Below are positions 34,213-45,254 of a stretch of DNA of 64,000 nt, piece by piece (position 1 is the stretch's first letter; each line of letters starts with the position of its first letter). Under the pieces are notes generated by a model. That model was given only the letters and a program-made list of their open reading frames with translations. It did not search any database and was not told where the DNA came from. The translations under genes and the position numbers were made by a program. The DNA lies in the NCBI RefSeq assembly GCF_900660445.2, contig NZ_LR214938.2, positions 1-64,000 on the forward strand, given 5' to 3'. The DNA is from Metamycoplasma salivarium (GTDB taxonomy: Bacteria; Bacillota_I; Bacilli_A; Mycoplasmatales; Metamycoplasmataceae).

Positions 34213-36727
34213 AAAGAGAACAATTTTATCCCTTGATAATTTAAAAAAATATTTTGTTAATCAAGGATATATTAACAAAGCTGTTGATGGTGTTTCTTTT
34301 GATGTTCATGAAGGTGAAATTGTTGGACTTATTGGGGAATCTGGTTCTGGAAAAACCACTGTTGGTCGTACATTATTAAGACTATATGAAGATTACAATG
34401 GATTTGTTAGATTAAATGACAAAATTATTTCTGGTAAACATATTACAAACAAACGTAGAAAATTTTTGCGCAGAAATATTCAAATGATTTTCCAGGATCC
34501 ACATGCTTCATTAAACGGACAAAAAACAGTTTATTCTATTCTAAAAGAACCATTATTAGTTAATGGTGTTATGAAAGAAAAACTAGACGATTTATTTAGT
34601 GACTGATCAAATGTTAAGAATAGCTTTAAATATACTTTTCAAATTAATGCAATGGCGTTAGATAATCAAAACTATCGTGAAATTAATAAAGCTGCAAAAC
34701 CATTTTTTGATAAATGAGTTGAAAAATTAAGTAATTTTGAATTTTCAGTAAATTATTCAAACGAAGATAACTTTACACATTTCTTTGGATATTTAGAAGA
34801 AAAGCAAAATATGGAAAGTACTATTATTAACAATATGTATTCTAATACAAGTAAACTTTTAGAACTTTACTATGATTGTCAACAAAAATATCGTAATGAA
34901 ATGCTATCTGCTCCTGAAGTTGCATTTGTTAAAGCTAAAAAACAATATGCTAGAAAATTAGAATTAGCAAAATATAGTGCTGAAGCATATGCTGCAAAAG
35001 AAGAACTTCAAGAACTTAAAAAACTATTGAAGCATAAAAAAGAAGCAAGATATGATTTAATGGTTGAAGCCAATAATACATTTGTTAACTTTGTTCAAGA
35101 ATATCGTAATGAAATGTTAATGGCAAATATTTCTCGTTTAGCTGCTTCTGATTTAGATTACTATCTGTATAATTTCAAAATGGAAAAGCTTTATGCTAAA
35201 CGGATTGAAGCATTTAAAGAAATTAGAAAGAAATGTAAATTTCTAGAGTTTGAACAAATTAAAGATATTTCTAATGAACTTGATAAATATGTTAAAGAGT
35301 TTTATCATGTATTTTTAGAAAATATTCATTTTAACAAATACGAACTTGATGTTAAAAAACAAGTTGTTCAACAAATTAACAAATATTTCAATTATTTTCC
35401 AACTGAATATATTCAAATTTCTACTGATTTGAAGAATAAATTTGATAATGAAATTTTGGATATTCAAAATAGGATCGATGGACTTAATGAAATTATTGTT
35501 AAAGGAAGACGTCCAGTTGATAAAGAACTTGTTAATAAAATAGAAGCAGAATTTAAAAAGATTGAAGACAATTATATTTTAGGAATGGATGAATTTTTAA
35601 AATCATATCGTAATAAAATTGAAAAATTTTATGCTGAATCTATAGAACTTAAAGCTCAATATCATGAACTTGTTAATGCGCAAACTTTATGTAATCAAAA
35701 ATATGAAGAAATTAAGAAGAAGTTTTGAGATTTTCTAAAATTCCAAATTAAAGATGAAAAATCTAAAAAGGAAATTGAGTCTTTAATCAAAATTTATAAA
35801 GGCGATTTAGAACTTAAAGAAGAGACATTAAAATCATTTAATATTGAAAAAAAATATCTAAATAAAGATATTAAAAATCTTTATATTTTATTGGGTATTG
35901 ATAATAAATGAGTAGAATTAAACATCAAAAATGCTAAGAAAGTCAAAACTGAAACTGGTGAAAAACCAAGTAGTTGAAAACATAGAAAAAACATTTTCAA
36001 CTTTAAATTTTTTGAACCTTTAGCTAGATGAAAAATTGGTGAACTTTTATATAAAACAATTATTTATAAATCTTTAGAAGATGTTGGTTTGTTAAAACAA
36101 TTTGCTTATCGTTATCCTCATGAATTTAGTGGTGGTCAATTACAAAGAATTGTTATTGCGCGTGCATTAATTTCAGAACCTAAAGTAGTTGTAGCTGATG
36201 AACCTATTGCATCATTAGATATTTCTATTCAAGCACAAGTTGTTAACTTGCTTAAAGATTTATGTGTTAAGAAAAACATTGGTCTTATCTTTATTGCCCA
36301 TGATTTAAGTATGGTTGAATATGTAGCTGATAATATTCAAATAATGCATTTAGGAAAAATTGTTGAATTTGGAAAAACTGAAGCTATTTATGAACATCCA
36401 ATTCATCCATATACAATTAACTTATTCAAAGCTGTGCCTAAGATTTCTAACTCTAATGAAAAGTTCCAAAATGTTTCATTTGAATTAGATTATTTAGAAG
36501 CTCAAAAGTTTCCAAATATTCCAGAGGTCTTCAATGTTGGACCTAACCATTATGTTTATGGTACAAGAGAACAAGTAAATGAATGAACTGCAATTAGAAA
36601 TCAAACTGAAAAAGAGAAATCTTTAAATGATGATAGTAATGATGAAACTGTTTTAGAATATACTTTGATTATGACAAATGATAAGGTTAAAAAATCAAAA
36701 GTCAAACCAAGAAAGAAAACTAAATAA
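34196..36727 (+). CDS. oppF: Oligopeptide ABC transporter ATPase OppF with large insertion
   Basis: An 843-residue ATPase, over twice normal OppF length. Walker A (GESGSGKTT, about residues 47-55) and the Q-loop (IFQDPHASLN, Gln100) are at normal positions, but the signature FSGGQLQR is at about 644 and Walker B VVVADEP near 664-670. Between them lie about 480 extra residues rich in Lys, Glu and Leu that look helical or coiled-coil. The reading frame is intact, so this is an insertion and not decay. A lysine-rich tail ends the protein. A terminator follows. Confidence 0.93.
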
Positions 36728-36738
36728 TTATGTAAAAT

Positions 36739-36771
36739 AATATATGTGTTGTAATAGCACATATATTTTTT
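36739..36771 (+). terminator. Terminator of the opp operon
   Basis: AATATATGTG pairs with CACATATATT around a 9-nt loop, then a T-run. Confidence 0.85.
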
Positions 36772-36787
36772 ATAATAGGATTTTAAA

Positions 36788-37270
36788 ATGAAAGAGAAAA
36801 GAGCTTTTAAAGAGTATTGGAATGATAGTTGAAATTTATTTACATTACTATATTTATTTTTTTCTTTAGCTATAACTTTTATTTTAGCTATTTGTTTAAT
36901 ATATGCTGCTAAGAAACCTACAATAGATTCAATTACTTTTGCTTCAATATTTTTATTTTCTATCAATATAGTGGTTCTTCTTTTTAAATGGGGATTTGCT
37001 AAAGGAATTATTAGTGGGATTAAATCTAGTCATGCTGAACGTATCATTAGAAAACGTGCAAAGGCAAGATATGGAAAAAATGCTTCTATTAATGAACAAA
37101 ATAGAATCATTGTTGAAGAACGTGAAAAATATGAGCAAGAAGCTAACAAAAAATCAGTAATGAGTGATGCTAAGAAAACTACCAATTTAGTGTTTTATAT
37201 TTTGTTAGGTGTTTCTTTGCTAACAATTATTATTTTAGTTCCATATATGGTTAAAGTAGCGAGAGGATAA
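36788..37270 (+). CDS. Small membrane protein, DUF3899-like
   Basis: A 160-residue protein with two hydrophobic segments near the N-terminus (about residues 17-42 and 49-65). A highly charged middle follows (HAERIIRKRAKARYGKNAS), then a last membrane segment (about 132-152). The arrangement recalls DUF3899 proteins of mycoplasmas; the family name is uncertain and no function is proposed. It lies 15 bp upstream of tpiA and is probably cotranscribed. Confidence 0.55.
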
Positions 37271-37285
37271 TAGAAAGGATAAAAT

Positions 37286-38014
37286 ATGAAATATATTATA
37301 GGAAATTTAAAAATGGAACTTTCATATAATGAATCTATAAAGTATCTAAACGAAATTAATGATTTAACAAAAAATAAAGAAATTAATTTAGAAAGAATAT
37401 ATTTAGGAATTGCTTTAAGTCATGATGCATTGTCATTATCTTTAAATTATCCTAATCGAAAATTTCATATTGGAGCGCAAAATATATTTCATTTGGAAAA
37501 AGGACCATATACTGGAGAGGTTTCTATTAAAAGCGCGCAAGAATTAAAATTAGACTTTATTATTTTAGGCCATTCACTAAGAAGACAAATGTTTAACGAA
37601 ACTAATCAAATTATTAATGATAAATTGCTTGCTTTTGAAAAATATAATATTATGCCTATTATTTGCATTGGCGAAACTTTAAAAGAATTTACGGAAGAAA
37701 AAACTAAGCAAACTATTAAAAGACAATTAAAAAAATGCTTGCAAAATGTCAAGCATCATAGATTTTTAATTTCTTATGAGCCTATTTATGCAATTGGAAA
37801 TGGTATGGTTCCTGAAATTAGTCATATTGAAAATATAATTAAGATTATTAAAGATTATGTAGGATATGATATTCCAGTTTTATATGGTGGTAGTGTTTCA
37901 AATTCAAACATTAACACTTTAAAAAATATGAAAAATATTGATGGTTTTTTAGTAGGAACAGCTGCTATAGACCCAAGCAATTTCATTGCAATGTGTAAAA
38001 AGGTGAATGATTAA
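37286..38014 (+). CDS. tpiA: Triosephosphate isomerase
   Basis: Interconverts dihydroxyacetone phosphate and glyceraldehyde-3-phosphate. A 242-residue barrel enzyme with catalytic Lys9 (GNLKM), His96 (LGHSLRR) and Glu165 (YEPIYAIG), plus the phosphate-binding GGSVS. The Trp of the usual NWK motif is replaced by Leu. Convergent with rnhC, with a 4-bp overlap of the coding ends. Confidence 0.96.
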   Translation: MKYIIGNLKMELSYNESIKYLNEINDLTKNKEINLERIYLGIALSHDALSLSLNYPNRKFHIGAQNIFHLEKGPYTGEVSIKSAQELKLDFIILGHSLRRQMFNETNQIINDKLLAFEKYNIMPIICIGETLKEFTEEKTKQTIKRQLKKCLQNVKHHRFLISYEPIYAIGNGMVPEISHIENIIKIIKDYVGYDIPVLYGGSVSNSNINTLKNMKNIDGFLVGTAAIDPSNFIAMCKKVND

Positions 38015-38736
38015 TTTTCTTTACTAGATTCAATGCTTTCAAGAATTTTTTGAGTTGTTTTAAATGAAATTTTGGCAACTTTTTTTAATTCTTCAAATCC
38101 ATATTTTTTAACAAAAGATATGCCTTGTTCAATAACTAAATTAGAAGCGCCTAATCTAAATTCAAAATTATATTTTTTAGTTTGTTCATCCATATAATCA
38201 AGTAATAAACTTCTTGAAATAATAGATGCAGTAGCAACTGACAAAGAAATTTGTTCGGCTTTTGTTTTAAGCACTATTAAATTTTTAGGTTTTTCAATAT
38301 TAATTCAAGAAATACTTTCTAATTTTTTATAGTGATTTTGAAAAATATTTTCATTAGCTACATATTGGTCAATTAAAACTGGAAATTGGTTAGCATCTCC
38401 CAAATATTTTTTTAAATGATTAATAGAATTAGTGTGAATCAATGTTTTAATTTCATTGTTATTAATCCCGGCATTAATTAAATTGTTATATCCAGTTTGT
38501 GACAAAACATTTTTTCTTCAAATCACTAGTGATTTTATTTCATTAGCATTTTTTCTAATAAAACTTGCTGATAAGGTTTTGCTATCAGCAACTCCTAATG
38601 CTATTAATCTATCAATGTTTTTAAAAGGAATATAGCAAGCTACGGAAATTACAGGACTAAAATAATCTCCAACGCCTGTTTCATCGACACCAATGTAAGA
38701 ATTATATTGTTCATCAAACATAGTTTTGCTACTCAT
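38011..38736 (-). CDS. rnhC: Ribonuclease HIII
   Basis: Cleaves RNA in RNA-DNA hybrids. The catalytic segment GVDETGVGDYFSP (Asp-Glu) has the GDYF form of HIII rather than HII. DSKTL and LIDQYV supply further acidic residues. At 241 residues it is short for HIII and lacks most of the N-terminal TBP-like substrate-binding domain. TAATG overlap with the upstream HAD gene shows an operon. Confidence 0.85.
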
Positions 38737-39695
38737 TATTTTTTATCATTTTCTGAAAAGAAATTATCAGCTCTTACAATTTGCAATTCATCTTCTTCTT
38801 CTTTTCTCTTTTTTAATCCCATTTTAATGTATTTTTCTGGATTATTCAAAAATGCATCTATAAAATAACCTACTGCACCTTCTTTGTTGGTTTGTTTCAT
38901 TACGACAGTTGATAATTGTTTAATATAAGGCTCCGCATTTGCAGGTGCTACACCAACATTTGCTACTTCATACATACTACCATCATTAAATGAATCGCCA
39001 ATTGCAACTGTATCATTAATATGGATATTGTAATATCTCATTATTAATGAGATTACTTTCCCTTTACTTACACCAATTGATGTTATATCAAAAATAGGAC
39101 TTAATCCTTTACCTTTTGACCATGAAGAAAATTCTCCTAGATCTCCATATCTTCTTTTTAAGTAAGTTAATAATTCAACAACATTTGTATCTAATTTTGC
39201 ATCAAAAACTATTCCTGTAGGTTTTAACGGTAATTTTTGTAAATCAATATTTACTCTAAATTTTGTTGCTTGATCAAAACCAAAGACTTTTTCCAAATTA
39301 GCATCACGATGTGCCAATTGAACTCAGTCAGGTCCTTCAATTGCATAATTAGTAACTTCCTTTTTAACTTTTTCATCTCCCAGAATATATAAAACTTCAT
39401 TTAAATCTAAATATGAAATTGTTGGTATGAAAAATGGATCACTAGGGTTATGAATATGAGCACCATTGTAGTTGCCTACCAAAGCATTTAAACCTAATTT
39501 TTCATAAATAGGTTTTGTGCTTCTTCAAGGACGACCTGTGATTATTGAAACAATATGTCCTTCAGCAACTGCTCTTTTGATAGCAGATTCAGTTTTGGGA
39601 TGAATTGTGCCTTCAGCAGAATCTGCTAACAAGGTACCATCTAAATCAATTGCAAATAGAAATCTTCTTTGATCAGAATCCTTATTAAAAGCCAT
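38736..39695 (-). CDS. Cof-type HAD-IIB family phosphatase
   Basis: A 319-residue HAD hydrolase. Motif I is FAIDLDGTLL, motif II is SIITGRPW, and motif IV is AIGDSFNDGSMYEVA, with a cap domain between them. A charged tail (KKRKEEEDE) ends it. The substrate is unknown; Cof proteins typically hydrolyse sugar phosphates, PLP or FMN. Upstream of rnhC in one operon. Confidence 0.9.
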
Positions 39696-39790
39696 TATAA
39701 TTACCTCATTGTAAATAAATATATGTTTAATTTTAACATAATTTTACTATGTTTCAAATAACCACTTTTGCTAAAGCCAAATTAAGAAAT

Positions 39791-39810
39791 AAAAAAAGTA
39801 GAGTTTCTAC
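39791..39810 (-). terminator. Terminator of the deo-upp operon
   Basis: On the minus strand GTAGA pairs with TCTAC around AAC, then seven T. The upp TAG lies inside the stem. Confidence 0.7.
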
Positions 39811-40439
39811 TTTCCTTTAGTTCCAAATATTCTATCTCCAGCATCGCCTAATCCTGGAAGAATATAATTATGCTCATCTAATTTCTCATCTCTTGCTGCT
39901 AAGAAAATGTCAACATCAGGATGAACTTTTTCTATTTGATTGATTCCTTCTTTTACACCAACTAAACATACAAGTTTAATATTTTTTCAGCCCTCAACTT
40001 TTAATTTTGTAATAGCATCGGTTGCTGTATTACCAGTAGCTAACATTGGATCAACAACTAAAACATAACTATTCTTTTTGTTGATTTCTTGCGGTGTTTT
40101 GTAAAAATATTCTTTAGGTTCGAATGTCTTTTCATCGCGACTCATACCAATGTGACCAATTCTAGCTTGTGGAACCAAATTTAATATTCCTTCAGTCATT
40201 CCAAGTCCAGCACGTAAAATTGAGATAATAACAATTTCATTGTCAAATGTTTGTCCAATAGTTTCAGTCATTGGTGTTTTCACTTTGATAGGCTTAGTTT
40301 TATAATCTCTTAAGATTTCATAAACCATAAGTGATGCAATTTCATTTAAATTTCTTCTAAATTCATCATGCAATGTTTCAACTGAACGCATTTTTGTAAG
40401 TTTTGTTTCTATTAATGGGTGTTTAATTATATGCAGCAT
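39807..40439 (-). CDS. upp: Uracil phosphoribosyltransferase
   Basis: Makes UMP from uracil and PRPP. A 210-residue enzyme with ILRAGLGM, the PRPP-binding [15 protein letters not shown] and the C-terminal [13 protein letters not shown]. Last gene of the deoD-deoA-deoC-upp cluster. It uses uracil released by DeoA. Confidence 0.97.
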
Positions 40440-40471
40440 ATTAGATAAGACCTTTATTTTAATTTATTAAG

Positions 40472-41110
40472 TTATTCAATAATTTGTACAGTTTTAGAAG
40501 TTCCAAGCCTACTTGCACCTAATTTAATCATTTTTAACGCATCTTCACCTGTTTTAATACCGCCAGATGCTTTAATTAATAATTTATCTTGAGCAATAGA
40601 CTTCATAATTTCAACATCTTCAAAAGATGCTCCTCTAAATGAGAATCCAGTTGAAGTTTTTATAAAATCAGCATCAGATTTTAGAACAATTTCAGTAATA
40701 GTTTTAATTTCTTGGTTGGTCAATAATGCGGTTTCAACAATAACTTTTAATACTTTATTGCCACAAACTTCTTTGATTGCTTTTATTTCATTTAAAACAT
40801 ATTCATATTCCTTGTTTTTGAATCTTCCTATGTTAATTACCATATCAATTTCATCAGCACCGTGGTCTAATGCAATTTTTGTTTCATATACTTTTACACT
40901 TGTTGCATTATATCCCAAAGGAAAACCAATAACAGTGCATATTAAAACATCAGTTTTTGCTAGTTGTTCTTTAGCATATTTAATATATGATGGAGCAATA
41001 CATACTGATTTAAAATCATATTTTATTGCTTCTTTAATCAATTTATCAATATCAGTGCTTGTTGCTTGAGGTGCTAACATAGTATGGTCAAAATATTTAT
41101 TATAATTCAT
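40472..41110 (-). CDS. deoC: Deoxyribose-phosphate aldolase
   Basis: Splits deoxyribose-5-phosphate to glyceraldehyde-3-phosphate and acetaldehyde. 212 residues. The Schiff-base lysine is Lys151 in DFIKTSTGF, with the second conserved lysine in IKASGGI. TAGGAGA lies upstream. Its products feed TpiA and glycolysis. Confidence 0.97.
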   Translation of the reverse strand: MNYNKYFDHTMLAPQATSTDIDKLIKEAIKYDFKSVCIAPSYIKYAKEQLAKTDVLICTVIGFPLGYNATSVKVYETKIALDHGADEIDMVINIGRFKNKEYEYVLNEIKAIKEVCGNKVLKVIVETALLTNQEIKTITEIVLKSDADFIKTSTGFSFRGASFEDVEIMKSIAQDKLLIKASGGIKTGEDALKMIKLGASRLGTSKTVQIIE

Positions 41111-41157
41111 TAAATTTCTCCTATAAGTTCACTCAATTTATTATTATTGTAAAGAAA

Positions 41158-42453
41158 TTATGATAATTTTGCAAAAACTGATTCAATTAAATGAGGTTTT
41201 TGCGCAAATTCAATTGCTTCTAATAATTCATTTTCATATGAAGAATCAATTGGTTTAGATGAATATAAAGTAAACAATACATCATTTTTTTTCACATAAT
41301 CATTACTAGTTTTATTTAAGTAAATACCCGCTTCATAATCAATTGAATCTTCTTTACTTTTTCTACCTGCTCCTAATTTCATTGCGACAAGCCCAAAAGC
41401 AATAGCGGAATTTATTTTTAAATATCCTTCATTTTTTGATTTCACTTCATATTTAAATTTAGGATTAAACCAATTAGGATTATCAAAAATTGATATATCA
41501 CCATTTTGTGATTCGATTCATTCCAAAAATTTTTCATATGCTTTGTTAGAATCAATAGCTTTTTTAATAAGCTTTTTAGCTTCTTCTTCATTTTTCACCT
41601 TATTAGCTAGCATTAACAAAGTGGCTCCTGATGAATAAATTATTTCAGTAAAATCTTTTGGTCCTTTTCCTTTTAAAGTATCAATTGCTTCTAAAATTTC
41701 TATTTTATTACCAATAGTTCTTCCAAGTGGTTGTTCCATATTTGTAATTTCTACAGCAATGTTGCGATTAAGTTTTCTTCCAATAGAAATCATTAAATTT
41801 CCAAGTTTTTTTGCATCATTTATGTTTTTCATAAATGCACCATTACCACATTTAACATCTAACAATATGCAATTTGAGCCAGTTGCTAATTTTTTTGACA
41901 TTATTGAGCTTGCAATTAAAGGCATTGATTGAACAGTTCCAGTTACATCACGTAATGCATATAATTTTTTATCTGCGGGAACTAATTTCTCATTTTGTCC
42001 AATAATAGCAATGTTATATTTTTTAACATTTTCTTTAAATTGTTTTTCACTAAGAAAAACATTAAATCCCTTTATAGATTCTAATTTATCTAATGTTCCA
42101 CCAGTATGTCCTAATCCACGACCAGACATTTTAGCAATTGTTAATCCCAATGATGCTAATAAAGGACATAAAACTATACTTACTTTATCTCCAACACCGC
42201 CAGTAGAATGTTTATCAACTATTGTTCTATGTAAAAAATCTCAATTAATTACTTCTCCAGAATTCATCATAGCTTCAGTTAAGTAAGCAGTTTCTTCATC
42301 ATTCATATTATTTAAACGGATTGCCATTAAAAGCGCAGAAATTTGATAATCTGGAATATTGTTTGCAACGTATTCATTAACAATAAAGAAAATTTCCTCT
42401 TTTGTTAGAGGCTTTTTTTCAACTTTTTTGTTAATAATATCAACAACGCGCAT
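41158..42453 (-). CDS. deoA: Pyrimidine-nucleoside phosphorylase
   Basis: Phosphorolysis of thymidine and uridine. A 431-residue enzyme with the family signature SGRGLGHTGGTLDKLESI (about residues 110-127), the phosphate-binding KHSTGGVGDK, and a C-terminal domain with GAGRKSKED. It starts 1 bp after the deoD stop. Confidence 0.96.
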
Positions 42454-42454
42454 A

Positions 42455-43171
42455 TTATTGGAAATCCTTAGCGACTTCTAATGCAATTTCCATCATTTCA
42501 TGGAAAGCAGTTTGTCTTTCTTCAGCAGTTGTATATTCGTGAGTTATTAAATTGTCTGAAATTGTTAGTAAGCAAGCTGCTTTTTTATTTAATGCTTCTG
42601 CAACTGTAAATAATCCATATGATTCCATTTCAACACAAACAGCACCATTAGATAAATCAATTCTTTGTTGTGGAGTTTTTTTGCAATAAAATGCTTCTTC
42701 GGTATAGACTCTATCAACTTTAATTTCCTTACCTAATTCTTTAGCATGTTTAATAATTAAATTGTTTAATTCTTTATCTGGATAAACAATAGTATCTTTA
42801 TTTCCAGGGAAAAATCCATCTCTAAAAAATAAATTTTCTCCAAAAGCATCTTTAGCTAAAATTGTGTCATAGTTTTTAATTTCGGCTTTAAAAGAACCAG
42901 CACTTCCAATTCTAATAATAGCTTCAACTCCATATTCTTTAAATAGTTCATATGAATAAATTCCAATTGAAGGAACTCCCATGCCTGAAGCACAAATAGA
43001 AACTTTATTTCCTTTATATTCGCCAGTATACATTAACACATTTCTAACTGATGAAACAAGTCTAGCATTTGTTAAGTATTTTTCAGCAATATATTTTGCT
43101 CTTAAAGGGTCTCCTGGCATTAAAACTAATTTTGCAAAGTCATTTGGTTTTGCATTAATATGTGGTGTCAT
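42455..43171 (-). CDS. deoD: Purine-nucleoside phosphorylase (DeoD type)
   Basis: A 238-residue hexameric-type phosphorylase. It starts MTPHINAKPNDFAKLVLMPGDPLRAKYIAE (first 30 residues family-typical) and has GSAGSF, CVEMESYGLF and a SDN catalytic Asp segment. GGAGAAA lies before the ATG. First gene of the deo operon, 60 bp downstream of dprA. Confidence 0.97.
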   Translation of the reverse strand: MTPHINAKPNDFAKLVLMPGDPLRAKYIAEKYLTNARLVSSVRNVLMYTGEYKGNKVSICASGMGVPSIGIYSYELFKEYGVEAIIRIGSAGSFKAEIKNYDTILAKDAFGENLFFRDGFFPGNKDTIVYPDKELNNLIIKHAKELGKEIKVDRVYTEEAFYCKKTPQQRIDLSNGAVCVEMESYGLFTVAEALNKKAACLLTISDNLITHEYTTAEERQTAFHEMMEIALEVAKDFQ

Positions 43172-43231
43172 AATTTTTTCTCCTTAATAAAATAAATTAG
43201 TAAATATGACTATATTTTACCCCTTATTTTT

Positions 43232-43993
43232 TTAAATTAAATAGTTATCTGCTAATGGCAAAGAAAAATTATTAATTAACTTGGCACCTGCATTTATTAA
43301 ATTAGAATTGTCATTATTAACATCATTAATTTCTGGCCCAAAACAATAAATTTCTTTTCCAACATTTAAAAAGCTATCAATTAAACCATACAAAAATTTA
43401 TCTTGTGAAGCTAAAATTATCATTGAATTTGACAATGCAGAAATTAATCTATTTCTTGCTAGTAATGTCTTTTTAGAAATATGATAGTCATTTGGATATT
43501 CCGATAAAATCAAAATATTGTTGCTTTTCATATAATGTTCTAATTTCTCAAATGTCTCACATGAAATTCCACATGATAAAATAACAATAATTTTCTTATC
43601 ATTTTGGATACATGTATTTAGTATTTTTTCATCTAATCCTTTTCAATTAGCATTTACTATGACACAATCATTTGGCAAGTCTTTAATTAATGCTAGATAC
43701 TTACATATATATTCAGGTTCATAGTTTCCTGTTATGTGTATTTTCTTGTAATATTCAAGTAATTTTATATTTCCTCGATAATACATTACAAATGGTGGTT
43801 TTTTCAAAATATTAAACATTTTAGGATAATTTTCATCCAAAATTGTAATGCACTTAGTTTCTGTTTCATTTTTCTTATCTTGCAAATCAATAAGAGATTT
43901 TTTCTCAACATACTCAACTGTTTTAAGAGCATAATAGATTTTGTCTCAATCACCATTATATTTGTCACTAAAATATATTAAATAATCATTCAT
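43232..43993 (-). CDS. dprA: DprA/Smf-like DNA-processing protein, degenerate
   Basis: In competent bacteria DprA loads RecA on incoming single-stranded DNA. This 253-residue protein keeps the C-terminal landmarks ILILSEYPND and LLARNRLISALSNSMIILAS. The N-terminal nucleotide-binding GSRxxSxYG motif is reduced to ITGNYEPEY, and the Gly-rich SGxAxGID is reduced to NANWKGLDE. It is shorter than usual DprA. An alternative ATG lies two codons upstream. A three-unit TTTCWCA operator at 44047 precedes it. The frame is intact (one TGA-Trp near 43645 and another near 43945), so it is divergent but not broken. Confidence 0.75.
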
Positions 43994-44046
43994 TTTCATC
44001 TTCTTTCACATACTCATTTTAATAAGATGCGTTAAAGAATTTTTAA

Positions 44047-44079
44047 AATTTGAGAAACATTTGTGAAAGTTTTGAGAAA
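44047..44079 (-). promoter_or_regulatory. Tandem TTTCWCA direct-repeat operator (dprA site)
   Basis: Three 11-bp units on the minus strand: TTTCTCAAAAC, TTTCACAAATG and TTTCTCAAATT. The proximal repeat ends 57 bp before the dprA ATG. A -10-like TATTAA lies 26 bp downstream. The core is identical to the comEA site. Confidence 0.7.
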
Positions 44080-44086
44080 GTTAAAT

Positions 44087-44110
44087 AAAAAAATGGAGAG
44101 TTACCTCTCC
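44087..44110 (-). terminator. Terminator of rnpB
   Basis: On the minus strand GGAGAG pairs with CTCTCC around GTAA, with T-rich sequence after it. Confidence 0.8.
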
Positions 44111-44401
44111 AGTACTATAAACCGCTTTCTGTACCATTGCTGGCGCTAACTATTTATCTAAACAAATAATTTGTTTTCAAGTTTAGGTTCTGATTCCCCT
44201 CGCCTAATTCCCCTACCGAAATTTGGGTTTCTAGCTTATGGAGTTTACATCGTTGCATACTTAATTTAATAAGCTCGTCTCTGTTGCACTAGTCGTCAAT
44301 CTTCATTGCCTAGATTTATTAGATCTAGCATAAACACTACTTCCATCACAGGAAGTGCTAGAGCGGATTTTCCTCTATTAAAAAATAGCAGTTAGCTGTA
44401 C
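44094..44401 (-). ncRNA. rnpB: RNase P RNA, type B
   Basis: Catalytic RNA that matures tRNA 5' ends. On the minus strand the conserved elements appear in order. First is the P4 5' strand GAGGAAAATCCGCTC near 44370. Then come CAGAGACGAG, AAACCCAAATTTCGG followed by TAGGGGAA (the type-B core), GCGAGGGGAA, and the P4 3' strand ACAGAAAGCGGTTTAT near 44145. It ends in a terminator hairpin. Ends are estimated from the -10 and the terminator. Confidence 0.93.
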
Positions 44402-44407
44402 GACATT

Positions 44408-44413
44408 ATTATA
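44408..44413 (-). promoter_or_regulatory. -10 element of rnpB
   Basis: Minus-strand TATAAT placed 7 bp before the predicted G at 44401. The -35 region is AT-rich and unclear. Confidence 0.6.
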
Positions 44414-44435
44414 TTAAAATTATTAATTATTAATT

Positions 44436-44441
44436 TATAAT
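44436..44441 (+). promoter_or_regulatory. -10 element of probably leaderless ecfA1
   Basis: TATAAT ends 9 bp before the ecfA1 ATG. There is no Shine-Dalgarno. Confidence 0.5.
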
Positions 44442-44450
44442 TTAACAATT

Positions 44451-45254
44451 ATGATAGAAGTTAAGAAGTTGTTTTATAAATATCCACAAAGTACAACATA
44501 TGCATTAAATGATATAAATTTAAACATTCAAGATGGTCAATATATTGCTATTTTGGGACATAATGGATCTGGAAAATCGACTTTTTCTAAGTTGCTTTCT
44601 GCAATTTATAAAGCATCAAGCGGGAAAATCATTGTTGACGGAATTGAAATAAATTCCGAAAATATTAAAGAGATTAGGAAAAAGATTGGAATTGTTTTCC
44701 AAAACCCAGATAATCAATTTATAGGTGCTACAGTCGAAGATGACATTGCTTTTGGACTTGAAAATAAAATGTTAGATTACAATGTAATGTCTGAAATTAT
44801 TAAAAAATTTGCTACTCAAGTTGGAATGCAAGATTTCTTGGATCGTGAACCACAAAATTTATCTGGTGGTCAAAAACAAAGAGTTGCAATTGCATCAACT
44901 TTGGCATTAGATCCACAAATTATTATTTTTGATGAAATAACTTCAATGTTAGATCCAAAAGGAAAAGTTGATATTTATAAAATTATTCATAATTTACATA
45001 AAACAACATCTAAAACTTTAATTTCAATCACTCACGATATGGATGAAGCGCTGTTGGCTGATACATTGATTGTCTTTGCAGGCGGTAAAGTAATTGCTAC
45101 TGGAAGCCCAATAGAAATTTTAAATAACAAAGAAATCATTGATATAGCTAAGATTGATTCGCCTTTTATTTATAAATTATCTGAAAAAATTAAAGGTATA
45201 AAACCAACATATGATGAAAAGGAGTTAATAAATATTCTATGCAAATTAAAGTAA
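44451..45254 (+). CDS. ecfA1: Energy-coupling factor ATPase A1
   Basis: A 267-residue ABC ATPase of the vitamin-uptake ECF module. Walker A is GHNGSGKST, the Q-loop is [17 protein letters not shown], the signature is LSGGQKQR, and Walker B is [13 protein letters not shown]. It pairs with EcfA2 and EcfT, encoded next; substrate-binding S components are probably elsewhere. Overlaps ecfA2 by 16 bp. Confidence 0.95.
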   Translation: MIEVKKLFYKYPQSTTYALNDINLNIQDGQYIAILGHNGSGKSTFSKLLSAIYKASSGKIIVDGIEINSENIKEIRKKIGIVFQNPDNQFIGATVEDDIAFGLENKMLDYNVMSEIIKKFATQVGMQDFLDREPQNLSGGQKQRVAIASTLALDPQIIIFDEITSMLDPKGKVDIYKIIHNLHKTTSKTLISITHDMDEALLADTLIVFAGGKVIATGSPIEILNNKEIIDIAKIDSPFIYKLSEKIKGIKPTYDEKELINILCKLK

